Positions 35,431 through 45,191 of a stretch of DNA of 64,000 nucleotides are shown here, piece by piece; positions within the stretch are counted from its first letter, which is position 1, and every line of letters starts with the position of its first letter. The notes below the pieces were generated by a model. It was not told the origin of the DNA. It did not search any database and was given only the letters and a program-made list of their open reading frames with translations. Origin of the DNA: DATKAS01 sp963773315. Its GTDB lineage: Bacteria; Actinomycetota; Acidimicrobiia; Acidimicrobiales; DATKAS01. The stretch lies in NCBI GenBank assembly GCA_963773315.1, contig CAVZAF010000002.1:310001-374000 (forward strand). Reading direction: 5' to 3'. A program made the position numbers and the translations under genes.

Positions 35431-37322
35431 TGCTCGACCTCGTCTGGCTGATCCCGGCGCTCCCACTCGCCGGCTTCCTGCTCCTCATGGTGTTCGGGCG
35501 ACGGCTCGGCGAGCCGGTCGCGGGCTGGCTCGCGTCCGCGGCCGTCGGGCTCTCGTTCGTCGTCTCGCTCGTCGTGTTCGCGGGCCTCCTCGCGAAGCCC
35601 GGCGACGACCGACAGTTCACGCAGATCCTGTTCCAGTGGCTTCCCGTCGGCGGCCTCCGCGTGGACGTCGGGTTCCTCGTCGACCCGCTCTCGATCACGA
35701 TGGTGCTGTTCGTCACCGGCATCGCGACGCTCATCCACGTGTACTCGATCGGGTACATGCACAAGGACGAGAAGTTCTCGAAGTTCTTCATCTACATGAA
35801 CATGTTCGTCTTCTCGATGCTGATCCTGGTGCTCGGCGACAACCTCGTGCTGACGTTCGTGGGCTGGGAAGGCGTGGGTGCCTGCTCCTACTTCCTGATC
35901 TCGTTCTGGTTCACCCAGGAGGCGAACGCGGTCGCCGGCAAGAAGGCGTTCGTCACGAACCGCATCGGTGACTTCGGCTTCATGCTCGGCACGTTCCTGA
36001 CGTTCGGCGCGCTCGGGACGGTCAGCTACCTCGGGATCGATGCCAAGGCGTCCACGCTCGCGACGGTCACCGCGACGTCGATCGCGCTGCTGTTCTTCCT
36101 CGGCGCTGCGGGCAAGTCAGCCCAGCTGCCGCTCTCGGTGTGGCTGCCCGACGCGATGGCGGGCCCGACGCCCGTCTCGGCCCTGATCCACGCCGCGACC
36201 ATGGTCACGGCGGGCGTGTACCTGCTCTGCCGGCTCTCGCCGATCCTCAACGAGACCAGCACCGCGCTGAACGTCATCACCGTCGTCGGCGCGATCACTG
36301 CGCTCTGGGCGGCGACGGTCGCCTGCGCGCAGCACGACATAAAACGCGTCCTCGCGTACTCGACTGTGAGCCAGCTGGGTTTCATGGTGGTCGCGGTCGG
36401 CTGCGAGGCCTACGTGCCCGCGATCTTCCACATGATCACCCACGCGTGCTTCAAGGCCCTGCTGTTCCTCGGTGCCGGCTCGGTGATCCACGGGCTCGAC
36501 GGTGAGCAGGACATGCGCCGGATGGGTGCGCTGCGCAAGCTCATGCCGATCACGGCGATCACGATGATCATCGGAGCGCTCGCGATCTCGGGCATCCCGC
36601 CGTTCGCGGGCTTCTGGTCGAAAGACGAAGTCCTCATCAACGCCTGGGACAAGAGCCCGTTGCTCTGGGTCGTCATGTCGGTCGCGGCGGTGCTCACCGC
36701 GTACTACATGAGCCGCCTCATCTTCATGACGTTCTTCGGCGACGCCCGCTGGGACGAGAGCCGTGAAGGCCACGAGCACGTGCACCCGCACGAGTCGCCC
36801 GCGCTGATGACAGGTCCGCTGATCCTGCTCGCGATCGCGTCGGCGATCATCGGCGTGATCGACCTGCCGTTCGCTCGCACGAAATTCCTCGAGGACTTCC
36901 TCGACCCGGTGTTCGGCGAGATCGGGCGTGAGGTCTCCCTCAGCGGCGCCGCGGAGGTCGGGCTGATCATCGTCGCGACGGTGCTCGCAGTGCTCGGCGT
37001 GTTCCTCGCCTACCAGGCGTGGCTCCTGCACAAGATCGAAGCCGACCGCCTGGAACCCCAGGTGCTGCAGCACGCCTGGTACATCAACGACGGCTACGCC
37101 GCCTTCTTCGGAGGCCCGGCTCGGGTCGGCGCCGACTTCACGAGCGAGGTCGTCGATCACGAGGTGATCGACGGCGCGGTCAACGGCGTCGGGGTGCTCG
37201 TGCGCGGCGGCGCCCGTCAGCTTCGCAAGCTGCAGTCGGGATACGTGCGCAGCTACGCGCTCGGGATCGCGGCCGGGGCCGTGCTGCTCCTCGCGTGGTT
37301 CTTCTCACGGGTGAGCGTCTGA
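35430..37322 (+). CDS. nuoL: Complex I subunit NuoL (operon 1)
   Basis: Antiporter-like subunit with the long lateral helix, 630 residues. Key features are FVGWEGVGACSYFLISFWF, the channel segment LPLSVWLPDAMAGPTPVSAL and KRVLAYSTVSQLGFM. A short loop with several His (GHEHVHPHE) occurs near residue 447. ATG 35430 overlaps the nuoK stop by one base. Confidence 0.95.
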   Translation: MLDLVWLIPALPLAGFLLLMVFGRRLGEPVAGWLASAAVGLSFVVSLVVFAGLLAKPGDDRQFTQILFQWLPVGGLRVDVGFLVDPLSITMVLFVTGIATLIHVYSIGYMHKDEKFSKFFIYMNMFVFSMLILVLGDNLVLTFVGWEGVGACSYFLISFWFTQEANAVAGKKAFVTNRIGDFGFMLGTFLTFGALGTVSYLGIDAKASTLATVTATSIALLFFLGAAGKSAQLPLSVWLPDAMAGPTPVSALIHAATMVTAGVYLLCRLSPILNETSTALNVITVVGAITALWAATVACAQHDIKRVLAYSTVSQLGFMVVAVGCEAYVPAIFHMITHACFKALLFLGAGSVIHGLDGEQDMRRMGALRKLMPITAITMIIGALAISGIPPFAGFWSKDEVLINAWDKSPLLWVVMSVAAVLTAYYMSRLIFMTFFGDARWDESREGHEHVHPHESPALMTGPLILLAIASAIIGVIDLPFARTKFLEDFLDPVFGEIGREVSLSGAAEVGLIIVATVLAVLGVFLAYQAWLLHKIEADRLEPQVLQHAWYINDGYAAFFGGPARVGADFTSEVVDHEVIDGAVNGVGVLVRGGARQLRKLQSGYVRSYALGIAAGAVLLLAWFFSRVSV

Positions 37323-38845
37323 TGGACTTCCCGATCCTCACCTCCCTCGTGCTGCTGCCGGCGATCTCGGCCGTGATCGTCGCGCTGCTGCCGTCCCGAC
37401 GCCCGGAGATCGTCAAGGTCTTCGCCCTGGTCGCCGCGACGCTCACCGGAGCGTTGAGCATCGCCCTGCTCGTAGCCTTCGACCGCAAGAGCGGTGGCTT
37501 CCAGTTCGTCACGATGCACGAGTGGATCCCGTCGTTCGGGATCTCGTGGCACCTCGGCGTCGACGGCATCTCGCTGTTCCTCGTCGTGCTCACCGGAGTC
37601 TTGTTCCCGATCGCGCTGTTCGGTGTCGACGCGCACGGCAACGAGAAGGCCTACGCGGCGTGGATGCTCCTGCTCGAGGCCGGGTGCATCGGCACGTTCC
37701 TCTCGCTCGACCTCTTCCTCTTCTTCATCTGCTTCGAGATCGTGCTCGTGCCGATGTACTTCATCATCGGGCAGTGGGGCCACGGTGACCGCGTGTACGC
37801 CGCCACCAAGTTCTTCCTGTTCACGATGTTCGGGTCGGCGTTCATGCTGGTCGGCATCATCGCGACGGCGGTGCTGCATCAGCGCGGCGCGGGAGGCCCC
37901 TTCACCTTCGACGTCGTCGCGATCGCCGAGAACCCTGCGATATCGCAATCGGCAGGGAGGTGGCTGTTCCTCGCCTTCGCTATCGCGTTCGCGATCAAGG
38001 TGCCGCTTTTCCCCGTGCACACCTGGCTGCCCGATGCGCACACGAACGCGCCGACCGCGGGCTCGGTGATCCTCGCCGCCGTCATGTTGAAGCTGGGCAC
38101 CTACGGCTTCATCCGGTACGGGCTCTACCTCTTCCCCGAGGCGACCGTCTACTTCGCGCCGTTGATGGTCACCCTCGGAGTCATAGGCATCACGTACGGA
38201 GCGATCGTGGCGACGATGCAACGCGACCTCAAACGGCTTGTCGCGTACTCATCCGTCGCCCACTTGGGCTTCATCATCCTCGGCACGTTCGCGTTGACCA
38301 CCCAGAGCTTGACCGGTGGCGTCGCCCAGATGGTCAACCACGGGATCTCGACAGGCGCGCTCTTCCTCCTCGTCGGGATGATCTACGAGCGCCGCCACAC
38401 GCGTGAGATCGCCCAGCTCAACGGCCTCCAGAAGGCCGCGCCCGTGATGGCGGGGTTCTTCACGCTCGTGATGCTGTCGTCGATCGGGCTGCCCGGCCTG
38501 AACGGGTTTGTCGGTGAGTTCCTCATCCTCATCGGCTCGTTCCTGGGCACGCGCTGGTGGGCGGTGGTCGCGGTGAGCGGCGTGATCCTCGCCGCGCTGT
38601 ACCTGCTGTGGGCCTACCAGCGCGTGTTCCACGGCGAGCCGGACGAAGCGAACGCGTCGATGAAGGACATGAACCTGCGCGAGTGGGTGACCATGATCCC
38701 GCTCGTCGGGCTCATCGTCTTCTTGGGCGTCTACCCCAAGCCGATGCTCGATCGCATCCAGCCCTCGGTCGACAAGCTGATCACACACATCGAGGACCAG
38801 GTGCCGAGCTTCAGCGAGCCGAGCCAGGCGAGCGGAGGCAGCTGA
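37322..38845 (+). CDS. nuoM: Complex I subunit NuoM (operon 1)
   Basis: Second antiporter-like subunit, 507 residues, fourteen predicted helices. Conserved: FFICFEIVLVPMYFIIGQWG (essential Glu of helix 5), FPVHTWLPDAHTNAPTAGSV, and KRLVAYSSVAHLGFIILG with its Lys. ATG 37322 overlaps the nuoL stop by one base. Confidence 0.95.
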   Translation: MDFPILTSLVLLPAISAVIVALLPSRRPEIVKVFALVAATLTGALSIALLVAFDRKSGGFQFVTMHEWIPSFGISWHLGVDGISLFLVVLTGVLFPIALFGVDAHGNEKAYAAWMLLLEAGCIGTFLSLDLFLFFICFEIVLVPMYFIIGQWGHGDRVYAATKFFLFTMFGSAFMLVGIIATAVLHQRGAGGPFTFDVVAIAENPAISQSAGRWLFLAFAIAFAIKVPLFPVHTWLPDAHTNAPTAGSVILAAVMLKLGTYGFIRYGLYLFPEATVYFAPLMVTLGVIGITYGAIVATMQRDLKRLVAYSSVAHLGFIILGTFALTTQSLTGGVAQMVNHGISTGALFLLVGMIYERRHTREIAQLNGLQKAAPVMAGFFTLVMLSSIGLPGLNGFVGEFLILIGSFLGTRWWAVVAVSGVILAALYLLWAYQRVFHGEPDEANASMKDMNLREWVTMIPLVGLIVFLGVYPKPMLDRIQPSVDKLITHIEDQVPSFSEPSQASGGS

Positions 38846-38846
38846 G

Positions 38847-40379
38847 ATGCTTCACGTCGAGATGCTCGACGTCCTGGCGCAGGTCCGAGAGTTCCAGACG
38901 CCTCCGATCGAGTGGTACGCGGTCGTTCCCGAGCTCATCCTGGTCGGCGGCGCACTCCTCCTCATGGTCGTCGCCGCGCTGGCGCCGAAGCCGCTGCCGC
39001 GCGGCACCTACGCGTGGGCGACGGTGGCGATCGCCGCAGCGACGCTGCTCGATGCCAGCGTGCTCTGGAGCGACGTCCAGCACAGCGGGCCGACGTCGGT
39101 GATCGCCGGGGCCCTCGGTCTCGACGGCTTCTCGGTGTTCTTCATCGTGGTCACCTGCATCGCCCTGATCCTCGGGTCGCTGTTCGCGGACTCCCAGCTC
39201 AGGCGGAGCGGGATCACCGGCTGCGAGCCCTACGTGCTGATGCTGCTCTCCGCGACCGGCGCGATCGTGATGGCCTCGGCGAACGACCTGATCGTGCTGT
39301 TCCTCGGCCTCGAGACGCTCTCGATCGCGCTGTACGTGCTCGCGGCGAGCGACCTCCGTCGACGCGAGTCCCAGGAAGCCGCGATCAAGTACTTCGTCCT
39401 CGGCGGCATGTCGTCGGCCTTCCTCTTGTACGGCATCGCCTTCGTGTACGGCGCGACTGGCTCGACCAACCTCGCCGCGATCCAGGACTTCCTGAGCAAG
39501 AACGTGCTGCTCGAGAACGGTCTCATGCTCGCCGGCCTGGCGCTCTTGCTCGTCGGGCTCGGCTTCAAGGTCGCTGCGGTGCCGTTCCACAGCTGGGTGC
39601 CCGACGTGTACCAGGGCTCCCCGACCCCCATCACGGGGTTCATGGCCTCAGCCGCCAAGGCCGCCGCCTTCGCGGCGCTGCTGCGGGTGTTCGTCGTCGC
39701 GTTCGACGCGTACAAGTACGACTGGAAGCCGGTCGTGTGGGTGCTCGCGGTGCTCAGCATGATCGTCGGCTCTGCCCTCGCGATCATCCAGACCGATGTG
39801 AAGCGGATGCTCGCGTACTCGTCGATCAGCCACGCCGGGTTCATCCTCGTCGGGGTGCAAGCCGCGAGCTCGCAGGGCACCGCCGCCGCGCTCTTCTACC
39901 TGCTCGCCTACACGTTCATGGTGATCGGCTCGTTCGCCATCGTCGCCTTGGTCGGCCCTGGCAGCGACGGCACCCACGACATCTCGACGTTCCGCGGGCT
40001 GTCGCGTCGGCGCCCTGCGCTCGCTTTCACGTTCACCGTGTTCCTGCTCGCGCAGGCCGGTGTTCCGCTCACCTCTGGCTTCTTCGCGAAGTTCTACGTG
40101 ATCGAAGCGGCGGTCGACTCGAATTCCTACGCGCTCGGCGTCATCGCGATGGTGTCGGCCGTGATCGCCGCGTTCCTCTATCTCCGGCTCATCGTGGCCA
40201 TGTACCTCTCCGAGCCGGAGGGCGAGGTCGCTCCCGCCGGGCCTCCCGTCGGCGTGCCGGGAGCGGCTGCCCTCGGGCTCGCCGTCGCCTTCGCGTTCAC
40301 GATCGTGGTCGGCATCGCTCCGAGCGCCGTGATCGACTTCGCTCGCAACGCCGTGCCCGTCCTCGTCGCCGGGCGCTGA
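38847..40379 (+). CDS. nuoN: Complex I subunit NuoN (operon 1)
   Basis: Third antiporter-like subunit, 510 residues. Conserved: LFLGLETLSIALYVLAASD, VPFHSWVPDVYQGSPTPITG and KRMLAYSSISHAGFILVG. ATG 38847 follows the nuoM stop by one base; in-frame ATG 38862 is an alternative. It closes the 14-subunit set; a 56-nt gap with a new promoter separates it from operon 2. Confidence 0.94.
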   Translation: MLHVEMLDVLAQVREFQTPPIEWYAVVPELILVGGALLLMVVAALAPKPLPRGTYAWATVAIAAATLLDASVLWSDVQHSGPTSVIAGALGLDGFSVFFIVVTCIALILGSLFADSQLRRSGITGCEPYVLMLLSATGAIVMASANDLIVLFLGLETLSIALYVLAASDLRRRESQEAAIKYFVLGGMSSAFLLYGIAFVYGATGSTNLAAIQDFLSKNVLLENGLMLAGLALLLVGLGFKVAAVPFHSWVPDVYQGSPTPITGFMASAAKAAAFAALLRVFVVAFDAYKYDWKPVVWVLAVLSMIVGSALAIIQTDVKRMLAYSSISHAGFILVGVQAASSQGTAAALFYLLAYTFMVIGSFAIVALVGPGSDGTHDISTFRGLSRRRPALAFTFTVFLLAQAGVPLTSGFFAKFYVIEAAVDSNSYALGVIAMVSAVIAAFLYLRLIVAMYLSEPEGEVAPAGPPVGVPGAAALGLAVAFAFTIVVGIAPSAVIDFARNAVPVLVAGR

Positions 40380-40409
40380 GGGGCGGGTCACGGCTTTCGG
40401 GAGCCCGGA

Positions 40410-40430
40410 GGGGACGCGTATAGAGTCCCC
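40410..40430 (+). promoter_or_regulatory. Promoter of nuo operon 2 with an inverted repeat around the -10
   Basis: TATAGAGT (TAGAGT at 40421-40426) lies 9 nt before ATG 40436, the spacing of other leaderless starts in this window. GGGGAC at 40410-40415 and GTCCCC at 40425-40430 form an inverted repeat enclosing the -10, a possible operator. No Rex-like site is visible here, so operon 2 may be controlled differently from operon 1. Confidence 0.45.
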
Positions 40431-40435
40431 CCGCG

Positions 40436-40801
40436 ATGTCCCAGTTCCTTCGGGGCTACCTCCTCGTTCCCATCTTCATCGCCGCCGCCGTGGGTCTCGT
40501 GGCGGTGCTTCTCGGGCTTGGCAGCCTGCTCCGGCCGCGCCGTCCGAGCCCGCAGAAGGCGATCCCCTACGAGAGTGGGGTCGACCCGGTGGGCGACAGC
40601 TGGTCGCAGAGCCAGGTGCGGTACTACGTGTTCGCGCTGCTCTTCGTCATCTTCGACGTCGAGGCGGTCTTCATCTTCCCGTGGGCCACGCAGCTCGAGG
40701 TGTACGGCGGGTTCGGCCTGATGGAGATGTTCGTCTTCATCCTGATCCTGGCCCTCGGCCTGCTCTACGCGTGGCGCAAGGGGGTGCTGCGGTGGGCCTA
40801 G
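40436..40801 (+). CDS. nuoA: Complex I subunit NuoA (operon 2)
   Basis: Second NuoA, 121 residues, standard length without the charged tail of the operon 1 copy. Conserved YESGVDPVGDSWSQSQVRYY (Ser in place of the usual Cys of YECG) and FVIFDVEAVFIFPWATQ. It heads an operon with its own TAGAGT box. The missing Cys is common in 11-subunit-type sets. Confidence 0.94.
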   Translation: MSQFLRGYLLVPIFIAAAVGLVAVLLGLGSLLRPRRPSPQKAIPYESGVDPVGDSWSQSQVRYYVFALLFVIFDVEAVFIFPWATQLEVYGGFGLMEMFVFILILALGLLYAWRKGVLRWA

Positions 40802-41295
40802 TCGACCGCGGCCGGTTGCCCAAGCCGCTCACGCACCTGCTGAACCTCGGCCGGTCGTACTCCATGTGGGTCTACCAGTGGGGTCTCGCGTGCTGCGCCA
40901 TCGAGATGGGCGCGGCATTCGGCTCACCCCGCTATGACGTGATGCGGCTCGGCGTGATCCCCCTCCCAGCGAGCCCGCGCCAGGCCGACCTCGTGGTCAT
41001 CTCCGGCACGGTCACCGACAAGATGGCGCCTGCCATCCGCCGCCTCTGGGAGCAGATGCCCGATCCGAAGTATGTGATCTCGATGGGCTCGTGCGCGAAC
41101 TGCGGCGGTCCCTACTGGGACTCGTACTCCGTCACGAAGGGCGTCGACCAGATCATCCCGGTGGATGTGTACGTGCCAGGGTGCCCGCCGCGTCCCGAGG
41201 CGTTGCTCGAGGGGATCGTGCTGCTGCAGCAGCGCATCAAGAACGAAGACATGGCCGAGCGCTGGAAGGGTGAGCCGATTGTCGTCAACGGCTGA
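40792..41295 (+). CDS. nuoB: Complex I subunit NuoB (operon 2)
   Basis: N2-cluster subunit, 167 residues. Ligands are in GLACCAIEMGAAFG, SMGSCANCGGPYWD and YVPGCPPRPEALLEG. GTG 40792 overlaps nuoA2 by 10 nt. The CANCG variant differs from CASTG in operon 1. Marked divergence between the two NuoB proteins shows the operons are not a recent duplication. Confidence 0.94.
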   Translation: MGLVDRGRLPKPLTHLLNLGRSYSMWVYQWGLACCAIEMGAAFGSPRYDVMRLGVIPLPASPRQADLVVISGTVTDKMAPAIRRLWEQMPDPKYVISMGSCANCGGPYWDSYSVTKGVDQIIPVDVYVPGCPPRPEALLEGIVLLQQRIKNEDMAERWKGEPIVVNG

Positions 41296-41980
41296 CACGT
41301 CCACACCAGACACCGAGATCGAGGCCCCCGTCGACGAACGTCGCGAGGCGATGCTCGCGTCGCTTCGCATCGAGCTCGGCGACGCGCTGGTCGACGCGGT
41401 GATCCGACCCGGCGCTGATCTCTGGGTGCGGGTCGAGACCGCCGCATGGGCCGACGCGGGGCGTGCGGTGCGCGACGTGCTCGGCTGCAACTACTTCGGG
41501 TTCGTCTCCGCGCTCGACTGGAAGCCGTCGCCATGGGGTCGAGGCGAAGACGATCCGACCGAGCCTCCGCCCGAGCGTTCCACCGAGATCGTCCAGGGCG
41601 TCACAGGCGGAACGACGCGCTTCCAGGTGTTCGCCCGCGTGCACTCGACGACGTCGCACCTCGGCGTCACGCTCAAGACCGACGTCCCGGACGACGATCT
41701 GCGCGTCGCGTCGTGGGTGCCGATCTACCCCGGCGCGAACTGGCACGAGCGCGAAGCATGGGAGATGTTCGGCATCGAGTTCGTGGGGCACCCGCACCTC
41801 TCGCACATCTACCTTCCCGGTGACTTCGAGGGCCACCCGCTGCGCAAGGACTTCCCGCTCATCGCGCGAATGGTGAAGCCGTGGCCCGGCATCGTCGACG
41901 TCGAGCCGCTGCCGGCCGGGGACGACGATGAAGGCGAGGGCGGCGACGCCGCTGGAACAGAAGAGGGAGCGGCGTCATGA
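41279..41980 (+). CDS. nuoC: Complex I subunit NuoC (operon 2)
   Basis: The 30-kDa subunit, about 233 residues, longer than the operon 1 copy because of an N-terminal lead and an acidic Gly/Asp/Glu-rich tail (DDDEGEGGDAAGTEEG). The signature HEREAWEMFGIEFVGHPHLS and DFEGHPLRKDFPL are intact. TTG 41279 is proposed, overlapping nuoB2, with AAGGGTGAG upstream; ATG 41351 would remove the non-conserved lead. Confidence 0.9.
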   Translation: MSSTADTSTPDTEIEAPVDERREAMLASLRIELGDALVDAVIRPGADLWVRVETAAWADAGRAVRDVLGCNYFGFVSALDWKPSPWGRGEDDPTEPPPERSTEIVQGVTGGTTRFQVFARVHSTTSHLGVTLKTDVPDDDLRVASWVPIYPGANWHEREAWEMFGIEFVGHPHLSHIYLPGDFEGHPLRKDFPLIARMVKPWPGIVDVEPLPAGDDDEGEGGDAAGTEEGAAS

Positions 41981-43149
41981 CGGCCGTCGCCGACCGTCGC
42001 CAGCTCTCGTACATCGCGGCGCAGGCTGCCGACGCGCGCGTGAACATCGAGCTCGAGACCGAGGACATGACCCTCAACATCGGGCCGCAGCACCCCGCGA
42101 CGCACGGCACGCTTCGCATCATCACCAAGCTCGACGGCGAGCAGGTCGTGTCGGCCGATCCGGTGATGGGCTACATGCACCGTGGCTACGAGAAGCTCAC
42201 CGAGGTCCGCACCTTCCCTCAGGTGACGACGCTCATCAACCGCATCGATTGGCTCGGCAGCTTCGCCAACGAGGTGCCGTTCATCCTCGCCGCCGAGCAG
42301 CTCATGGAGATCGAGGCCCCGCCTCGCGCCCAGTGGATCCGCACGCTGCTCTTCGAGCTCAGCCGCATCGCGAACGTCACGCTCTTCCTCGGCGACATGG
42401 GCGTGCAGCTCGGCGCGCTGACTCCGGTCTTCTATGCGTTCCGCGATCGCGAGTACGTGCTGAACCTCATCGAGAGCGTGACCGGCGGTCGGTTCCACCC
42501 CAACTTCGACCGCATCGGCGGCCTGAAGGACGATCTCCCGAAGGGCTTCATCGACGAGTGCAAGTCGGTCATGGGAAAGATCCGCTCGTTCTGTGACGAG
42601 ATGGACGAGCTCCTCGTCGGCAACACGATCTTCCAGAACCGCACCCGCGGCATCGGCGTGATCCCGAAGGACATCGGCCTCTCGTACGGCCTGTCGGGCG
42701 CCAACATCCGCGCGTCCGGCGTCGACTGGGACCTGCGCCGTGACAGCGACTTGCCCATGGCCTGGAAGCACCTCGACTGGAAGGTCTGGACGCATCCCGA
42801 CGGCGACTCGTTCGCGCGCTACTGGGTGCGGCTGCAGGAGGTCCGTGAGGCGTGCTCGATGGTCGAGCAGCTGCTCGACGGCATGCCGAGCGGTTCGATC
42901 ATGGCGAAGGTGCCGCGCATCATCAAGGTGCCCGCCGGCGAGGCGTGGGTCTCCACCGAGAACCCGCTCGGCGAGATGGGCTACTACGTCGTGAGCAAGG
43001 GCGATCTCGGCCCGTTCCGTGTGAAGATCCGCTCGGCTTCGTTCAGCAACATCTCGATCACCCCGTGGCTGCTGAAGGGCGTGTACGTGCCTGACGTGAT
43101 CACGATCCTCGCGAGCCTGTACTTCATCCTGGGGGACATCGACCGCTGA
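41977..43149 (+). CDS. nuoD: Complex I subunit NuoD (operon 2)
   Basis: The 49-kDa quinone-site subunit, 390 residues. LNIGPQHPATHGTLRIITKL, GVDWDLRRDSDLP and FILGDIDR at the end are intact. Residue R69 in GYMHRGYEKL is the arginine equivalent to mature bovine NDUFS2 R85, the target of NDUFAF7. NuoD1 has Thr there. A MidA/NDUFAF7 homologue ends this operon. ATG 41977 overlaps the nuoC2 stop (ATGA). Confidence 0.96.
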   Translation: MTAVADRRQLSYIAAQAADARVNIELETEDMTLNIGPQHPATHGTLRIITKLDGEQVVSADPVMGYMHRGYEKLTEVRTFPQVTTLINRIDWLGSFANEVPFILAAEQLMEIEAPPRAQWIRTLLFELSRIANVTLFLGDMGVQLGALTPVFYAFRDREYVLNLIESVTGGRFHPNFDRIGGLKDDLPKGFIDECKSVMGKIRSFCDEMDELLVGNTIFQNRTRGIGVIPKDIGLSYGLSGANIRASGVDWDLRRDSDLPMAWKHLDWKVWTHPDGDSFARYWVRLQEVREACSMVEQLLDGMPSGSIMAKVPRIIKVPAGEAWVSTENPLGEMGYYVVSKGDLGPFRVKIRSASFSNISITPWLLKGVYVPDVITILASLYFILGDIDR

Positions 43150-44198
43150 TGCACACCCTGATGCGTTCTGGGGTCCTTGCCGACGCGATCCCCTACTGGG
43201 GCCAGTCGCTGTTGCGCGTCCTCGGCGTGATCCTCGCGGTGCTCATCCCCGCGGGCACGATCGTCTACTTGTACCTGTTCAAGGCGGTCAGCTTCATGCA
43301 GAGCCGCCTCGGACCGATGGAGGCCGGCCCGTACGGGTCGATGCAGCTCTTCGCCGAGGTCGGCAAGTTCCTCCAGAAGGAGGACCTGAACCCGCAGCGC
43401 GCCGATCGCTTCATCTTCCGGTCGGCGCCGGTCGTCGTGCTGATGAGCACGTTCCTCATCTACCTCGTCATCCCGTTCGGGCCCGACGCGGTGTTCGGCG
43501 ACTACTCGACGGGCATCTTCTTCGCACTCGCGGTGTCGTCGCTCTCGGTGCTCGGCATCTTGATGGCCGGCTGGGCCAGCGCCAACAAGTACTCCCTCCT
43601 CGGCGGCCTGCGCGCCGCAGGTCAGCTGATCGCGTACGAGCTGCCGATGGTGCTCGCGGTCATCGGCGTCGTCATCCAGGCCGGCACGCTGAACCTGCAG
43701 CAGATGGTGGTCGCGCAGAACGAAGGGTCGATCTTCGGCTGGAGCGGCCTCGGCAACCCGTACATCCTCACGCAGTTCGTCGCGTTCGTGGTGTTCCTGA
43801 TCGCGGCGCAGGCCGAGCTCACGCAGACGCCGTTCGACATGCCGGTCGCCGAGTCCGAGCTCGTCGCCGGCTACCTCACCGAGTACAGCGGGTTCCGCTT
43901 CCTCCTCTTCTTCATCGGCGAATTCGCGGCAGCCGGCGCGTTCGCTGCGCTCGCGGCGACGATGTTCCTCGGCGGGTGGGCGGTGCCGTTCATCAGCATC
44001 GACAACAACGCGATGAACCTCATCGGGCCGCTCGTGCTGTTCACGAAGATGATGATCATCGCCTTCGTGTTCTTCTGGGTGCGGTTCACCTACCCGCGGT
44101 TCCGTGAGGACCAGCTGCAGCAGTTCGCCTGGAAGGTCCTCATCCCGATCTCATTGCTCAACATCATGGTCACGGCGATCTTCAAGGTGGCGTTCTGA
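43149..44198 (+). CDS. nuoH: Complex I subunit NuoH (operon 2)
   Basis: Quinone-channel membrane subunit, 349 residues. It follows nuoD directly, with no nuoE, nuoF or nuoG between. The conserved loop AELTQTPFDMPVAESELVAG then YLTEYSGFRF is present, as is the SRLGPMEAGPYGSMQLFAEV region. ATG 43149 overlaps the nuoD2 stop by one base. Confidence 0.95.
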   Translation: MHTLMRSGVLADAIPYWGQSLLRVLGVILAVLIPAGTIVYLYLFKAVSFMQSRLGPMEAGPYGSMQLFAEVGKFLQKEDLNPQRADRFIFRSAPVVVLMSTFLIYLVIPFGPDAVFGDYSTGIFFALAVSSLSVLGILMAGWASANKYSLLGGLRAAGQLIAYELPMVLAVIGVVIQAGTLNLQQMVVAQNEGSIFGWSGLGNPYILTQFVAFVVFLIAAQAELTQTPFDMPVAESELVAGYLTEYSGFRFLLFFIGEFAAAGAFAALAATMFLGGWAVPFISIDNNAMNLIGPLVLFTKMMIIAFVFFWVRFTYPRFREDQLQQFAWKVLIPISLLNIMVTAIFKVAF

Positions 44199-44688
44199 TG
44201 GCACCGAAGGCCGGTGGGCTCCTCAAGGGGCTCTCAGTCACGTTCAAAGAGCTCACGAAGACCGTCACTAAAGGTGCGGCGACCGTGCAGTACCCGCACG
44301 AGAAGGAAGCGCCCCCCATCCGCGGCGCGGCGTCATCGCGCTCAAGGAGGAGAACTGCACGGTCTGCATGCTGTGCGCGCGCAGCTGCCCGGACTGGTGC
44401 ATCTACATCGAAGGGCACAAGGAGAAGGCACCGCCGCGCCGTGCCGGTGGCAAGCCGCGCACGGTGAGCAAGCTCGACCGCTTCGACATCGACTACGCGC
44501 TCTGCATGTACTGCGGCATCTGCGTCGAGGTCTGCCCGTTCGACGCGCTCTTCTGGAGTCCCGAGTACGAGTACTCCGAGCCCCGCATCGCCGACCTCCT
44601 CCACGACAAGGAGCGGCTCGGCGAGTGGATGGAGACGGTCCCAGAAGCGCCAGCGCTCGAAGCCGGCGCAGAGGCGAAGAAGAAGTAG
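44198..44688 (+). CDS. nuoI: Complex I subunit NuoI (operon 2), apparent frame break near 44325
   Basis: Two-[4Fe-4S] subunit: CTVCMLCARSCPDWC and CMYCGICVEVCPFDA. The N-terminus (GLLKGLSVTFKELTKTVTKG through HEKEAPPIR) reads from ATG 44198 to about 44325. The remainder, from GVIALKEENC to the stop at 44686-44688, lies in the -1 frame, as if one base were missing in CCGCGGCGCGGCGTC. In 11-subunit complexes NuoI is the docking site for the electron donor, so this subunit decides what feeds the second complex. It differs strongly from NuoI1. Confidence 0.9.
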
Positions 44689-44690
44689 AC

Positions 44691-45185
44691 GTGGTCGCGC
44701 AGAACATCGCCTTCGGGATCATCGCGGCCGCCATGGCAATCGGCGCGATTCGCGTCGTCACGACGAACAACGTCGTGCACGCAGCGCTGTGGCTCGTGGT
44801 CGTGCTCGGCGGCGCCGCGGCGCAGTACATCCTGCTCGCTGCCGAGTTCGTCGCCGTCACCCAGGTGCTCATCTACATCGGCGCGGTCATCGTGCTGTTC
44901 CTGTTCGGCACGATGCTCACGCGCGCTCGCATCGGCAGAGCCGACGACCTCAACAATCGGCAATGGCCGATCGCGCTCGTCGTCGCGCTCGCGCTCGCCG
45001 GCACGCTCGGCTACGTGCTGATCGACGCATTCGGGAAGCACGAGCTGCCCAAAGATCCGGCGGTCGCCACCACGCAGCAAGTCAGCAACAGCATCTTCTC
45101 GACCTACCTGCTGCCGTTCTGGGCGCTGTCGGTCGTGCTCACCGCCGCGCTGATCGGGGCCATCGTGCTGGCCCGGCGGGACTGA
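44691..45185 (+). CDS. nuoJ: Complex I subunit NuoJ (operon 2)
   Basis: Five-helix membrane subunit, 164 residues from GTG 44691. Conserved third helix FVAVTQVLIYIGAVIVLFLF. It starts two bases after the nuoI2 stop. Confidence 0.93.
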   Translation: MVAQNIAFGIIAAAMAIGAIRVVTTNNVVHAALWLVVVLGGAAAQYILLAAEFVAVTQVLIYIGAVIVLFLFGTMLTRARIGRADDLNNRQWPIALVVALALAGTLGYVLIDAFGKHELPKDPAVATTQQVSNSIFSTYLLPFWALSVVLTAALIGAIVLARRD

Positions 45186-45191
45186 GGCGCC

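Noticed and set aside
40380..40409. Terminator between the two nuo operons
   Set aside because: Only a 4-bp stem (GGCT/AGCC) without a T run is visible, so read-through into operon 2 cannot be excluded.
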